A DNA stretch of 64,000 bases from Peronospora farinosa (taxonomy: Eukaryota > Oomycota > Peronosporomycetes > Peronosporales > Peronosporaceae), in assembly GCA_947646735.1 (NCBI GenBank), contig CANTFK010000020.1, forward strand, positions 372,001 to 436,000, in the 5' to 3' direction. Shown here in pieces: positions 11,838-22,615 of the stretch (the stretch's first letter is position 1; each line of letters opens with the position of its first letter). The notes under the pieces are model-generated. The model was not told where the DNA came from and did not search any database. It saw only the letters and a list, made by a program, of their open reading frames with translations. The position numbers and the translations under genes were made by a program.

Positions 11838-12547
11838 AATCGAAACTTCTTTTGATCCCGTTTTTTTGGATTGGGCACTCTCTCGGGGGTTATTCTGCAA
11901 AAGTGATATTGATAAGTATACAGAACTTTTCGCGAAAAGGGCAAATTTGTCATCTACTGTAGCAACATTCGACTTACAACAACAGCAACACGAAGTTCTC
12001 TTCTGGCTGCGTTATGTAGCCATGGTAATGTATCCATGCTAGTACAAGCCACGGTTTCACTTTATGTTGGCAAAAGCATTCACGCATGCAACAAATAGAC
12101 GACTGTGACCAAATTTAAAATATCTCTATCAGCTAGAATCTTCACAATGTCATCTTGCATGTCCTTGCACTTGAACTTGTAGCTCTCTCAGTAATTATGA
12201 CGATGGATGTGAGCGTTTAGTGGCTAGTGCCACAAGCTGATGAATGTCACGGCGGCGTGTTGGCAGGCAAAGTAATCATGGTAGCGCAAACACTATGGCA
12301 CTAATAAGTATCTACGTTCGTGGCTTCATGTAACACTACTCATGTCATGGAATATAAATCTACCAAACGTGAGCTCTATGGAACCAGCTGTCAATTGGTG
12401 GCTAGAAGCATCCCCCTCACTGACGTGGCTTTATTGCACTGAGTGTACAGGAAAAGGCGTGGAGTCTAGACCAAATTCAGTCGCTCCCACTCGTGAAATC
12501 ATAGCCACTACAATAACTACCAGTACTAGAGTGAGCTCATTTCCAAT
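11838..12547. other. intergenic region between COQ9 and sideroflexin
   Basis: This is about 0.7 kb between two divergent genes, so it should hold both promoters. I see only short chance frames and no recognisable element. Confidence 0.4.
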
Positions 12548-14199
12548 ATGTCTGACAAACAAGTGCCTCCATTTTCTCTCGGTACGAGCATGTTGCTTTC
12601 TTTCCTTGTTGCATTTTGCATGACGTTCATCAATGACAGTACTTACCTGGTGATCGATTGTTTTTTTTTATGATCAAGATACGCCTCGTTACGACACATC
12701 GACGTACGTCGGTCGGTGGCATAAATTTGCAGAGCTCGTGTCACCAAAGTACGTGGAGCGCTGTACGGCTCATTGTAAGCAGATCCAGCTAATTGTGCTC
12801 GTGTTTGAAGGTGGCTTTTCCTGAGCTCGGAACAAATTCAGCATTCAAAGCAGACGCTTGAGGACTTTCGCAATGGCGCACTCCCCCCTGGTCAATTCAA
12901 TGATGTAGAGCTCTGGAATCTTCGCCAGGGTGAGAATAGGTGGATTGCTCGTTGGCAATGCAATATTCAGGCTAACATTGTGCTTCTCGCAACTCCTAGC
13001 ATACGAGGCTGCGGTGCATCCTCAGACAGGCGACACGGTGCCAGCTTTGTTCCGGCTGTCGGCATTTGTACCTGTGAACATTCCAATCTGTGTTGGCATG
13101 TTGCTCGCACCGCCTACGGTACACAAGTCTGCTGCAAGGTGCATTTGCGACTACAATCTTAGGTATTGATATTGTGTTGGATTTGTAGTTGAAAAACACG
13201 ATCTTCTGGCAGTGGGTAAATCAGAGCTACAGTGCCGGCTTCAACTATGCCAACCGCAATGCCAGCAGTGAGCAGGACAATTTGACCATTTTGAGTACGT
13301 TTTCGCCGATAAAGTCTAACCTTTTCACCAAATCACATCCAATAACGTATGATTGCTATCCAGAATCGTACGCAACGGCTACGGTCGTGTCTTGTACGAC
13401 AGCTGTGGGCCTGGGCAAGATGGTGCAGAATGCTAAGCGACTGTCTCCAAGCACGCGCTCTTTCTTGGGAACGGTTAGTGCTCATCGCTTTTACAGACGA
13501 ATTCATGCCCTAATTTTGCATTTTTCCATTGTAGATGGTTCCATTTGTTGCTGTTGCTAGTGCAGGAGCCTTCAATGCGGTTTCCATGCGTTTCAATGAG
13601 TTCCAGTACGTTGGAGAACGGCTGCATTTGAGGATTGTGTAGCTTTGTGCTCATTTTGATTGTGGTCTTCAGAGAGGGCATTGATATCATGGATGAGCAC
13701 GGAGACGTTCATGGACGTTCTGTTGCTGCTGGACGTCAATCTCTAGGTCAAGTGGCGCTTACACGGATTGCACTTCCAATGCCCAGTAAGTTCTGATGGT
13801 ATGGATTTTTTTCAATTGCTTTTACTGATTCTCTGTCTCTTACTTGAACAGTTTTGCTGCTTCCGCCGTATCTGTTTGGCGTCATGAAGAAAACCAATAT
13901 CATGCCCAACGGCAAGTACCCTAAACTCGCCGCCGAGCTTGGTACGTGCATTCCTTTGGTCTTACAGCTTATTTGCATGACCCCAGTTTCGGAGCATACT
14001 GGACTGATATACTGTGTCACTGTATGTATCTTCTACAGTCGTATTGACGTTGTGTCTGTGGGGCGCCATGCCAAGTGCTGTCGCTCTCTTCCCGCAAATG
14101 GGCAGCATTTCTGCGGACAATGTTGAAGAGGAGTTTCAGTCCCGACTGGACCGGCACGGCCAGCCCATTCGCCACTTTTTGTACAACAAGGGGATCTGA
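12548..14199 (+). CDS. SFXN: sideroflexin (mitochondrial inner-membrane amino-acid carrier)
   Basis: Sideroflexins carry serine and related amino acids into mitochondria for one-carbon metabolism. The gene could be assembled from ten exons that all keep frame: 12548-12581, 12679-12748, 12811-12929, 13000-13118, 13189-13294, 13364-13473, 13535-13605, 13673-13785, 13852-13941 and 14039-14199. This gives 330 residues, the usual family length. The start MSDKQVPPFSL leads into TPRYDTSTYVGRW. Family landmarks follow: HPQTGDTVPALFRLSAFVPVN, FWQWVNQSYSAGFNYANRNAS, VPFVAVASAGAFNAVSMR, QVALTRIALPMP, LLPPYLFGVMKK, and a final hydrophobic segment LTLCLWGAMPSAVALFPQ. Introns are 61-98 bp. The first short exon is joined by phase logic and family similarity, so it is a little less certain than the rest. 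Confidence 0.93.
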
Positions 14200-14608
14200 A
14201 TGTATCTAAGGGGCGTCTACAATAAATCAGATTTACGTGCATGAAGGAAGGGTCTGTCGGTTACAAAATGAATACCGTACTAATACCGGTGCCGGCACTC
14301 AATTTGTACCGGTACTTCATTCTTTTGATCAGCCACGACCGATACTTATATGTCGCGATAGCGTCCCCGAGGATTAGACATCCGGAGTGCATTAGAGCCC
14401 CGCCCTCTCATACTTTCCCTGCGTAGGGAAGGCCGTGACACAAACTATTTTCTGGATGAGGGGAACAATTTCTTTTTGCACGCTTATCAAGCAAATTAGA
14501 ATTGCAAAATTATTGTATATAGCAATTTGTAATATCGATAACAAGAGCGCAGTATTGACGCTGTTTATTATGATCCTAGCACCACCAGTTCCTGTGGTAC
14601 CTACCAAT
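14200..14608. other. intergenic region
   Basis: Sequence after the sideroflexin gene and before the hAT insertion. No gene was recognised. The last about 60 bases may belong to a host reading frame interrupted by the transposon (see findings). Confidence 0.4.
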
Positions 14609-14616
14609 ATGCTGGT
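14609..14616. repeat. target-site duplication of hAT element, left copy
   Basis: The eight bases ATGCTGGT directly precede the left terminal inverted repeat and recur exactly after the right one. Eight bp is the diagnostic duplication length of hAT transposition. Confidence 0.95.
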
Positions 14617-15741
14617 TAGAGGTGGTACCCATGAGTCTGGGTTGGGTAATTGCGTTTACCCACGACTCAGACTCATTCAAATTTCATTACCCACGAATTG
14701 GACTCATTCTCGCGGGTAATTAACCATGTTACCCGCGCAATAAATATGCGGACTATTAAACAATATGAAAGGGATAAAAAGCATTATGAAAATTGGTAAT
14801 AAAAGTATTCTCACTCTACGTCTCCCACTGGGAAGTTCAAGCGAAACCCGCTGACAATGGAAAAATCTAGTCCCTTGCCGACAAAAAAACGTGACATTGT
14901 GTCCTTATCCAATCTTTGAGGCACAGAAGCCTCTCCAAGCTTTTAGGGCAAAGCGAAGTTCTGTTCTACCTGCAAGTCTTTCTACCTTGAGAGAAACCTC
15001 TCTCAGACGGAGTTGAAGACGCGGGGATGGCCAGATAAAATCTTGCCATCCTTGCAAGTGTCGGGAATTGCAGCTGATGCTGTGCTCACCATTCCAATGG
15101 CAATTAGTGTATGTGAACAGGCGAAAGAGAAAAATAAGTTTGAGTTTTTTCCTCGACTTTGCTCACTGCGGTTTGTAGAACTCTGCCTTTAGCAAATGCG
15201 AAGACGTCTGGCTCCATGTCGTTATCGCTCTTGTCGTTACAAATGTTGACAGGTGGCGGAGGCAAGATTTCTTCTTATGACTTCTGATGACTGTATGCTT
15301 CACCCACAAAAAGCAACTCAATTGCTTGTGGGCTATGGCCAAGAGCCCAAAATTGTTTTGGCCTTTCGTCAAGGTTTTTGAACCAGCTAATATTTTATCT
15401 TGGATCTAACACCGTTGCAAAGCAGTTTGCATCCTGTTAAAACGCCATCTTGATATATATTTCTTGAGTTTGCTTAGCATGGCCTGCGCCACCGGCTTCA
15501 GTCGCTTTGCATCATATGTGCGGTAAACTTTCACCAAATAAGGCGTAATGAGTCATTACTACATTAAACAATTAGAAATCAATACGAGCAGGTGTGTCTG
15601 ATGTATGTCCCAAAAATTTGGTACATTTACCCATGGGTACCCATGGGTAAGCTGGCTATTTGAGGCCAATTACCCATACCCAACCCATGAGTCTAGGTAT
15701 GGGTAATTACCCACTGAGTCTGAGTCTGGGTACCACCTCTA
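14617..15741 (-). mobile_element. decayed hAT DNA transposon (1,125 bp)
   Basis: The element is bounded by perfect 15-bp terminal inverted repeats, TAGAGGTGGTACCCA and its complement, with 8-bp duplications outside. Behind each end lie clustered subterminal motifs (GGGTAATTACCC-like and ACTCAGACTC-like words in both orientations), as expected for hAT transposase binding. Inside are minus-strand remains of a transposase broken by stop codons. The element is too short and damaged to move itself, but the ends are intact, so it could still be a substrate for a transposase encoded elsewhere. Confidence 0.93.
14890..15552 (-). pseudogene. hAT transposase remnant
   Basis: Two diagnostic pieces survive on the minus strand. 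One (about 15552-15408) reads TYDAKRLKPVAQAMLSKLKK, like the helical region preceding the dimerisation domain. The other (about 15075-14890) reads LARFYLAIPASSTPSERGFS and, after a stop and frame changes, LERLLCLKDWI. This is the C-terminal hAT dimerisation domain, whose hallmark is A-I-P-A-S-S-x-P-S-E-R-x-F-S. Stop codons and frameshifts separate the parts, and the BED finger and most of the catalytic core are missing. Confidence 0.85.
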
Positions 15742-15749
15742 ATGCTGGT
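15742..15749. repeat. target-site duplication of hAT element, right copy
   Basis: Exact copy of the eight bases at 14609-14616, directly after the right terminal inverted repeat. Confidence 0.95.
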
Positions 15750-17236
15750 GTTGCCTTTTGGTCCAACGCAAGACTAGTGAGTAGGAGCTGCCCTCCAGAG
15801 AGAGCTGTAGTTCCTCTGGATTTGGCAGGACAGTCAAATGCTGCTTGCGTTGATGCGCATCGATGTGGAACATCATGCTCTTTCCTTCTTTGCGTCTTCA
15901 GTTCGCCAAAGATCGCGCCACTCGGCCACATCTAGTGCAATAGTGAATCAATTGTGTTCGCGGTGTCGAAACTATCTCCACCTGGATCGATACATACCCC
16001 TTTAACGTTACTTTTTCTGCTATTTGACTCGCATTGTCCACCGCAATCCTCTGTATCGTCGAGCAGTACTCACAACGCAGCAAGCACCACTAGAAACGAA
16101 AATATCATACCTGATGTCATTAATAAATACTTTTCGAGCACTGGATGAAGTAATTGCCTGACTCGCTGAAAAGGTTTGCTTTCTCTCTATAGGTCACAGC
16201 CATTGCATCACGACATCAGCAACAAACCTTCATTATGGCACTGATGCTCATACTCCCGAAGACAAATTTCTCCTGAATTGCGGCGTGCAACATCTCCCGT
16301 TATCTAATTTTCGGCTTCTTTGGGAGCGTTATAACAAGATAGGAAAACGGCACAGCACATTAATGTTCGCACGTGCCGGCAACCTTTTCTTCTCATCACA
16401 CAACCCCGAAAGCCACAACATCATCGGTTTTTGTAAATTGACATGGAACAATGCTCTATCAAAATCTGCGCTTCTAACTTACAGCAGTCCAACAAGCGAC
16501 AACACACACACACGTTTTTAGTTGATTTTGAAGAGGACGCTCGGCCGCCATTTCGATTTGTCCGAGTAAGACTCGCATTAAGAGAGGACCAGAATCTTCG
16601 TTCCAAGAACGACGCGCAACTCAAGTTGAAGTGCTCGGACAAGAATACAGTAGAAGCCTGTAGAAACAAGGATAGGTAAGTTCAAGTCAGCTGCAGAACT
16701 TCGGAAGAATTCCGCGGCGCACCGCCCAGCAAAATCATCTATACGATCAGGCCACCATGTCTAAACCACGCTAGCGATTGTCTAGCCTCGCACACAGCAG
16801 TAGCATATCATGTAAATTGTTGTTGGAACATGTTTCCAACAGAAGACTCCATGACCGTTCACAGTTGCAACTATGAATCATCCTAAGGCGTTTTTCAATC
16901 CCCTCGAGGATGAAATTTTCGTGAAACTCCATCGTACGCTTACTCCGCAGTATGTCCTGAGTCTCTTTTTCATCGAACATTTACGACGCATCGTCTGCTG
17001 GAGCACGTACTTTGCCTCTAGGATAAGTCCGTTTCATCGTGTTGATACGAAGGATAGCGGTACAATTAAACTTCGTAAAAGATCTGTCTGCTGCATTGCA
17101 TCATCGATGATTCTGAAAGGAATTGAGACTTGCAGGTCCCCGTAGTCAATGACTACTAGTCACAACAAAATTTGCCTCTTGACATCTCAATCAGCTCAAA
17201 GCTCAGCACGGGAACAGCAAATATCCATTTCTGTCA
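15750..17236. other. gene-poor interval with one possible interrupted frame
   Basis: The frame at 15750-15935 joins the frame left of the hAT element if the transposon and one duplication copy are removed; it ends at TAG 15935 and is rich in Cys and Ser. I do not recognise it. From 15936 to 17236 only short frames in both directions are seen. Those at 16873-17145 (plus) and 16771-16980 (minus) overlap each other and show no known motif. Confidence 0.35.
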
Positions 17237-17811
17237 ATGTCGGTGACGGCAGTACATGTCACACTGCAGCCGGCGCATGGCTACGTTCCACTCGTCGTTA
17301 TTGGCGCCGGTCTCGTCGGCATGTGGGCCGGCTTCAAAGTTAGTGCAGCCCGGAAGCAGTACAGTGTCCCGGACCCACAAATACTTACTGAAAAGAAGGA
17401 CAAAAATGTCATAGAGATCGACTGCGTGCAACGCGCACATCAGAACATCATGGAAAACCTTCCGCTCTTCTATGCTACACTTGCCACCTCTTCGTGCGTA
17501 CTGAACCTGCACTAAAGTTATGTGTGGTATATCTAATGACTGATTTGATGCAATGACAGGATCTACCGTCCTAAGGTCGCAGCAGTGGCCGGTGTAGTGC
17601 GCATCATGGGCTTTATTATGTATATTAAGGGGACCGGTGATCCGAAGAAAAGGAGACACGAAACATTTGGTGCGTCGTTTGACATATTACCCTTTTCACA
17701 CTTGCATGTGATGCTAACTCCAACATCAAATTGAAAACAGGCTATCTTGGAATGCTAGTTATGCTGGGACTTTCGCTAGAAGCCTCGTTGCGTATCCTAG
17801 GCTATATTTAA
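17237..17811 (+). CDS. MGST3: microsomal glutathione S-transferase 3-like (MAPEG family)
   Basis: Small integral membrane enzyme of the ER or outer mitochondrial membrane with glutathione transferase/peroxidase activity towards lipid hydroperoxides. Three exons, 17237-17493, 17560-17669 and 17741-17811, join in phases 2 and 1 to give 145 residues, the normal family length. The N-terminus (HGYVPLVVIGAGLVGMWAGF) is a membrane helix followed by SAARKQYSVPDP. The MAPEG motif FNCxQRAHQN appears as IDCVQRAHQNIMENLPLFYA, including the conserved Arg-Ala-His-Gln-Asn used in glutathione binding. Exon 2 begins IYRPKVA and contains the third helix, then GDPKKRRHETFG, then a last helix to the stop. No sign of damage. 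Confidence 0.93.
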
Positions 17812-18533
17812 TGCGATTTTTGACTACATGCAGAACAAGTAAAAAGAAGGCTGTCACACAGAAAATTACCACCGGTGAGCACGCTCATAATGCCTCCAAT
17901 TCAATGGGTAAATGCAAGGCAAAGGTGACATGAGGTAGCGTTGGTGAAGCGTAAGCATCCGAAAGATAGGCTGCGAAGTATAACAGCAACGATTGAAGCT
18001 GCTGTCGAAAGATATACGATAGAAATGGCGTGAAAATAGGAGGTGGAATACTTACTACACACGATAAAAGATTCAGTAGATAGCGAGAATATTCCAATCT
18101 AATCGAAAAGTGTAGAAATGTATGCACTTTCGGTAATTAGCACAAAAATTACGGTTAGACAATTGTACTCAAATGCTTACGCTATTCGTCCGTGAATTTG
18201 ATCATCGAGACCAAAAATGAATAGAGTATCTTGTCTCATGAGAAAAAAACGTACGGTATACCTCAAATCATTATCGATAGTATAGCCGGATACCGAAAGG
18301 ATAACGATAACAAAATCAGTAGTAGAGTAAGTGAGATCTGTCCAGGGCCGCGTTACCATGACGTTTAGTACGCCTCCTTTTATCCACTTGGGTATTGATG
18401 TCAGGACTGGCAAGTCCTATCACATTTGTTCACATAAAGTACGTTCCTCAACCGGAGAAAAAAAACAAAAGTATCTGCGATCTTCTAGGAATATCTACTA
18501 ACATTTATAATTATATGCAATATTTATTCCAAG
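17812..18533. other. intergenic, AT-rich
   Basis: About 0.7 kb between MGST3 and the CRT-like gene. It probably contains the latter's promoter and unresolved first exon. One candidate is an ATG at 18398 followed by a short frame to an AA|GTACGTT donor near 18439, but the phase does not fit the next exon. Confidence 0.4.
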
Positions 18534-20227
18534 TCACTACTATCTTTCGGTGCTATCCTGTTACTATTGGTGGCCATGTCATCTGAGCGGTTCCTATTCA
18601 AGGTCATGGTGGATCGTATGGAGTCGTACAGGTGCGTGATACTGCATTGCTCTTCAATTGTATGAGATATAATATTAGTATGAGCTGACGTACGTATTTG
18701 ACGTGAGGTTAGATACTTTTTGTTCCAGTTCATGACATTACTGTACATTCCTCCAATGTTTTGTATTGTTGGTTACAAGGCAACGCACGATGTGCGTTAA
18801 ATGAGATTTTTGTAGGTGTAAGGAGGAGAAAAACATGCTGAGGATTATATTTTGTCATGTTTTTCTATTTCAGAATCTTGCGGAAGATGACGGAGTGGAA
18901 TTTCCAAAATTCTACTTTTTTGTCATGGGGCTACTTGACCTCCTCCATGTAAGATTGGAGAGGATGGGAAGCTTTGAGTTACACTAATCGCAACTCTGAC
19001 AGCTTTTCTTTATTTCAACTTTCTTTGACAGGGTCTCATGTTGTTTATTGCCGGTGGTCGAACAGACCCAACGGAGACACTCTTGTTTATGCAGGCATCT
19101 ATCCCGATATCAGCTTGCATCTCAGCAGCATTTTTCGGTGTGAGGTACATTCATCACAAGCTGGTGCATTGATATGCCCACATGCTAATCGAATCGCGCT
19201 TTTTTGTACAGATATACGCGACCTCAGGTTATAGGCATGCTAGCTATCACGGGCGGTCTTATTCTGTCGCTGATTCCTTGCATTGAAGAGTATGTTTGGT
19301 ACATGACACTGTACAATTTATCGAGTTTTTGACGAGATGATGTTTCTTAGTATTCACAGCGAAAGTTTTGACGATCAGGAGATCGGTTGGAACAGGTGCG
19401 AGTCTCTGGATAAGTGAAAGGATGATAATGCATTTTGAGCCAACAAAATGCTGTTCTTCTGTTAGTATCTTCTACCTCTTTGCTGCGATTCCGGGCTCGT
19501 TGTCCATGCTTTATAAAGAACACGTGATTCGTGACCAGCCAGTGAATATGTCTTACCTAAACGCATGGGTTTCGATGAATCAGTTTGTAGCTGGATTGCT
19601 TGTCGCTCCGCTCATGTTCGACGTCGAAGTACGTGGGTATACATGCGGTTTTCCTATTTGCATGAGTTCTTATGATGCGTTGCTTGGGGTGATGCATAGT
19701 TTCTCCACCTTGACCAGAAATCAAGTGGTTTCATGTGTTTGATCCAAGGCGAGAGCGAGGTGTCTACGGATCACTGCTATGTAAGTGTGGTTTGCCACCG
19801 TGACCAGGTTTCAATCAGTTGATTGACAAACCTTGTGTTCGTTCAGATGGGTCTTCCAATCTTAATCCTCTATGTTTTCAGCAACCTCGTCGTAAATCTG
19901 CTGCTGCTGCAGCTTATCCGACTGACAAGCGTTTCAACCATGTACGGGTGCACGCTTGCGGGATTTGTGACTTCATTCATGGTTCTGGCGTGGTATCAAG
20001 TGGACCCTGACAATTTTGGCATCATAAATCTTCACGATGGTTTGCGAAACTGGATCCCGCCTTCTGTATTCGTGGATGTATTTGCGTTCCTGGTCATTTT
20101 TGTGGGCAAGGTACTTTATCAGTGGGATTCAGATCCGAAGGTAGAAGCAACAACTTTGTCTGCGGAGGACAAAGAGGTTATGTCATTACTCAACGGAGAA
20201 GACGACTATGGGCTCCGTTACACATAA
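18534..20227 (+). CDS. CRT-like (chloroquine-resistance-transporter-like) membrane transporter
   Basis: Member of the drug/metabolite transporter superfamily; CRT-like proteins sit in vacuolar or plastid membranes and move peptides, amino acids or thiols. Exons found: 18534-18631, 18713-18791, 18874-18948, 19032-19144, 19212-19289, 19351-19395, 19466-19628, 19718-19780 and 19847-20227. All junctions keep frame and give at least 364 residues. The first listed exon starts at a splice acceptor with no in-frame ATG, so the true first exon lies upstream and is not resolved. Hydrophobic segments include FGAILLLLVAM, FMTLLYIPPMFCIVGY and FYFFVMGLLDLLHGLMLFIA. Family landmarks are the paired-helix segment MQASIPISACISAAFFGVRY and LSMLYKEHVIRDQPVNMSYL followed by NAWVSMNQF. 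A Cys-containing luminal loop comes before the last exon. The acidic tail is probably cytosolic. Confidence 0.88.
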
Positions 20228-20625
20228 TGCACTTCTCAGTCAGTTTATCAAACATAAGATGCCTTAGAAAAGTCAACGAATATGAGCTATCATCAAGTGC
20301 AAGAGGTGTTTAATCATGTCGATACGGTTTTTTCAGCTCAAGAAGCTTCAGGGTGAAATGAACAAAAGTTGTGACCTCATAATGTCTGCCTTGGTACGTT
20401 AAGCTCCTTTGTTCTTGCATCACGCTTGTCAACGCTAAACGTCTACAACAGCAGTGAGCACTACCACCTTTTCGTTAGTTCCAAATCCAGCTCCGTCAAT
20501 TCATCTGACCATTTGCTACTCGCCATGAATGTTGCCAAACGGCACGTGATTTCGAGATATGGCTAAGAAAGCTTCTAGATTAATGCACCCTTGGTTTTAT
20601 TTCAACACAAGTAGAACGCCATGTC
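20228..20625. other. intergenic between convergent genes
   Basis: The gap between the CRT-like gene and UROD. It contains one very short candidate frame, listed separately; nothing else was recognised. Confidence 0.4.
20316..20402 (+). CDS. possible small ORF, 28 residues
   Basis: ATG to TAA encodes a short helical peptide (MSIRFFQLKKLQGEMNKSCD plus 8 more). The stretch TTTTTTCAG before CTCAAG looks like a splice acceptor and TTG|GTACGT near its end like a donor, so this could be an internal exon instead of a complete ORF. No family was recognised. Confidence 0.15.
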   Translation: MSIRFFQLKKLQGEMNKSCDLIMSALVR

Positions 20626-22020
20626 CTAACGCGAATTCATCTCGAGTGAGATCTCCTGCACCGCCTTGATGAAAGCATCCACATGCGCCGGCTCCATGTC
20701 CGGAAAGCAGCCGTGGCCAAGGTTGGCCACATACTTTTGTGTGCCAAAGCGTTTAAGCATTTTCTTCACTTCGTTATAAATGATGTCTGGAGACGCATAA
20801 ATCACACTCGAGTCCAAGTTCCCCTGCAGTGAGACGCGACCATGAGCAAGCCGGCGTACCTCGACAGGGTCCGACTGCCAGTCCAGCCCAATGCAGTTAT
20901 ACTTGGTAGTCACAAGCTTTTCGTATGCGTACTGCGTGCCCTTGCAGAAGCACACCATCGGTGTGTCAGTCTCGGCCTTCACACGGTTTGCGATCTGAAC
21001 CAGGTATGGGAAGACGAATTCGTAAAAGTGATCCTGGGTTAGTACCTCTGCTCCAACAGTTTCAAAAACCTGTAACGCCTGTGCACCAGCACGCTGTTGC
21101 GCCAGCAAAAAGTTCACACAGACATCTGTGATGCCCTGTAAGAGTTTGTGAGCTGCCTCTGGTTGCTGGTACAAAAAAGTCTTGAGCAGCGCCTTGGTGC
21201 GGCTACCACTGCCCTCAATCATATAGCACATGAGCGTAAGAGGAGCACCTACAAAACCAATCAGCGGCACCTCGCCCTTAATTTCCTGTCGAGCCAAATT
21301 GAGTGCGTCCAGCACGTAGCCCAATTTGTCCTCAATATTTGGATTCAAATCAAGCTTGTTGATATCCTCGGGGGTACGAATCGGATCAGGTAGCACCGGT
21401 CCCACATTAGGCACCATTGTAACCTTCATACCCATGGCCTGAGGAATGACTAAAATGTCCGAGAAGATGATTACAGCATCCATATGGTACTGTCGTAACG
21501 GCTGCAGACTCACTTCTACTGCCAGCTCCGGTACTTCACACATCTACAGACACAAAATCAGTACAAAAGCATCACCTCAATAAAGTAAAAAGTACATTCT
21601 TCTCACATACCGTAAAAAAGTCATACCCTTGATTGCGCAGCTCTCGGAATTCCGGCAAATGACTATAACAACCCAATTCAAGCGTAAAACAGACAAATGG
21701 TAAGATTTTTGCGACTTTGTATCCATTTCCATATTGGCCTAAACGACGACGCACCGTCCAGCTTGCCGCATACACCACACGGGTACACGTTCTGTACGAT
21801 CGCCTCGTAGTGCACGAAGCAGCAGATCGTTTTTGAGTTTAGGCAATTGATCCAGTGGGATACGTTTGAGCGGTGTACGCTTTGTTGGGAAGGGAAGGGC
21901 TTTGATTATTTTCTTGCTTTTCTTCTTCTTCTGCTGACGCTGAACGATGTAAGCAGCGGCAGCAGCGGCGGAGACGGCCACGACGAGAGATGTGGTGGTA
22001 GTTACTTCACCCATTGGCAT
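20626..22020 (-). CDS. UROD: uroporphyrinogen decarboxylase
   Basis: Haem-pathway enzyme that decarboxylates uroporphyrinogen III to coproporphyrinogen III. Exons 22020-21755, 21662-21611 and 21543-20626 (phases 2 and 0) give 411 residues. The catalytic domain starts near residue 64 with LLLRALRGDRTERVPVWCMRQAGR, the signature whose Arg residues bind substrate. Also seen are IIFSDILVIPQAMGM, with the substrate Asp, GFVGAPLTLMCYMIEG, the second family signature region, and the late GHGCFPDMEP. In most relatives MRQAGR is followed by Tyr; here it is His. The N-terminus is unusual: residues about 9-25 form a hydrophobic, Ala/Val-rich helix followed by a Lys-rich run (QQKKKKSKK), which looks like a membrane anchor or organelle-targeting signal. 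Confidence 0.96.
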
Positions 22021-22615
22021 TCTTATTATTGTGGGGTTGAGAATACACTGATAGTGTGGATACGAAGATGTGATTGGTGGATATGGGCGTCATCCCCTTC
22101 TAATGTGAATATACACTATGTGTATCAGATACACAAGGGTGGATCACATGATGTACCTCACCCAAGTGGCAGGTCTAAGTACACACGTACTTATGACCTC
22201 CCCGTTAAGTACCACGTCTGTAGTGGATGTGTAAAAGAAACTATTGTTGTCCACCTGCTGCAACAAAGTCAAGTTGCATGGTCCTTTCAGCAATAAAACA
22301 TTCTTGTTTGTCTGACCAATCAGAGCGAGATTTTACGTAGATATTTGAGGGTGTAACGGAATTACACGACGGTTGGAACGTCGTTCCGAGAGTTTACGGT
22401 TGAAGTTTCCTTTTATCGCATATAATGCATTATGATACTTCTCTTTAGAGAGGTATTAAGTATAAGCGTTGAAGATACGGTAATTGGTAATACCGTATCT
22501 TATCGATTAGGATTCAATAATCGATAACGCTGTACTAAGTACATCATACACAGATGTTTAGACGATACGTCGTCCAATAGCAAAGTCTGCATATAATATT
22601 TACTATTATAGTAAT
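22021..22615. other. intergenic flank left of the retrotransposon block
   Basis: UROD promoter side and AT-rich flank. No gene was recognised. It contains a 10-bp perfect hairpin at 22473-22500 (see findings). Confidence 0.4.
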
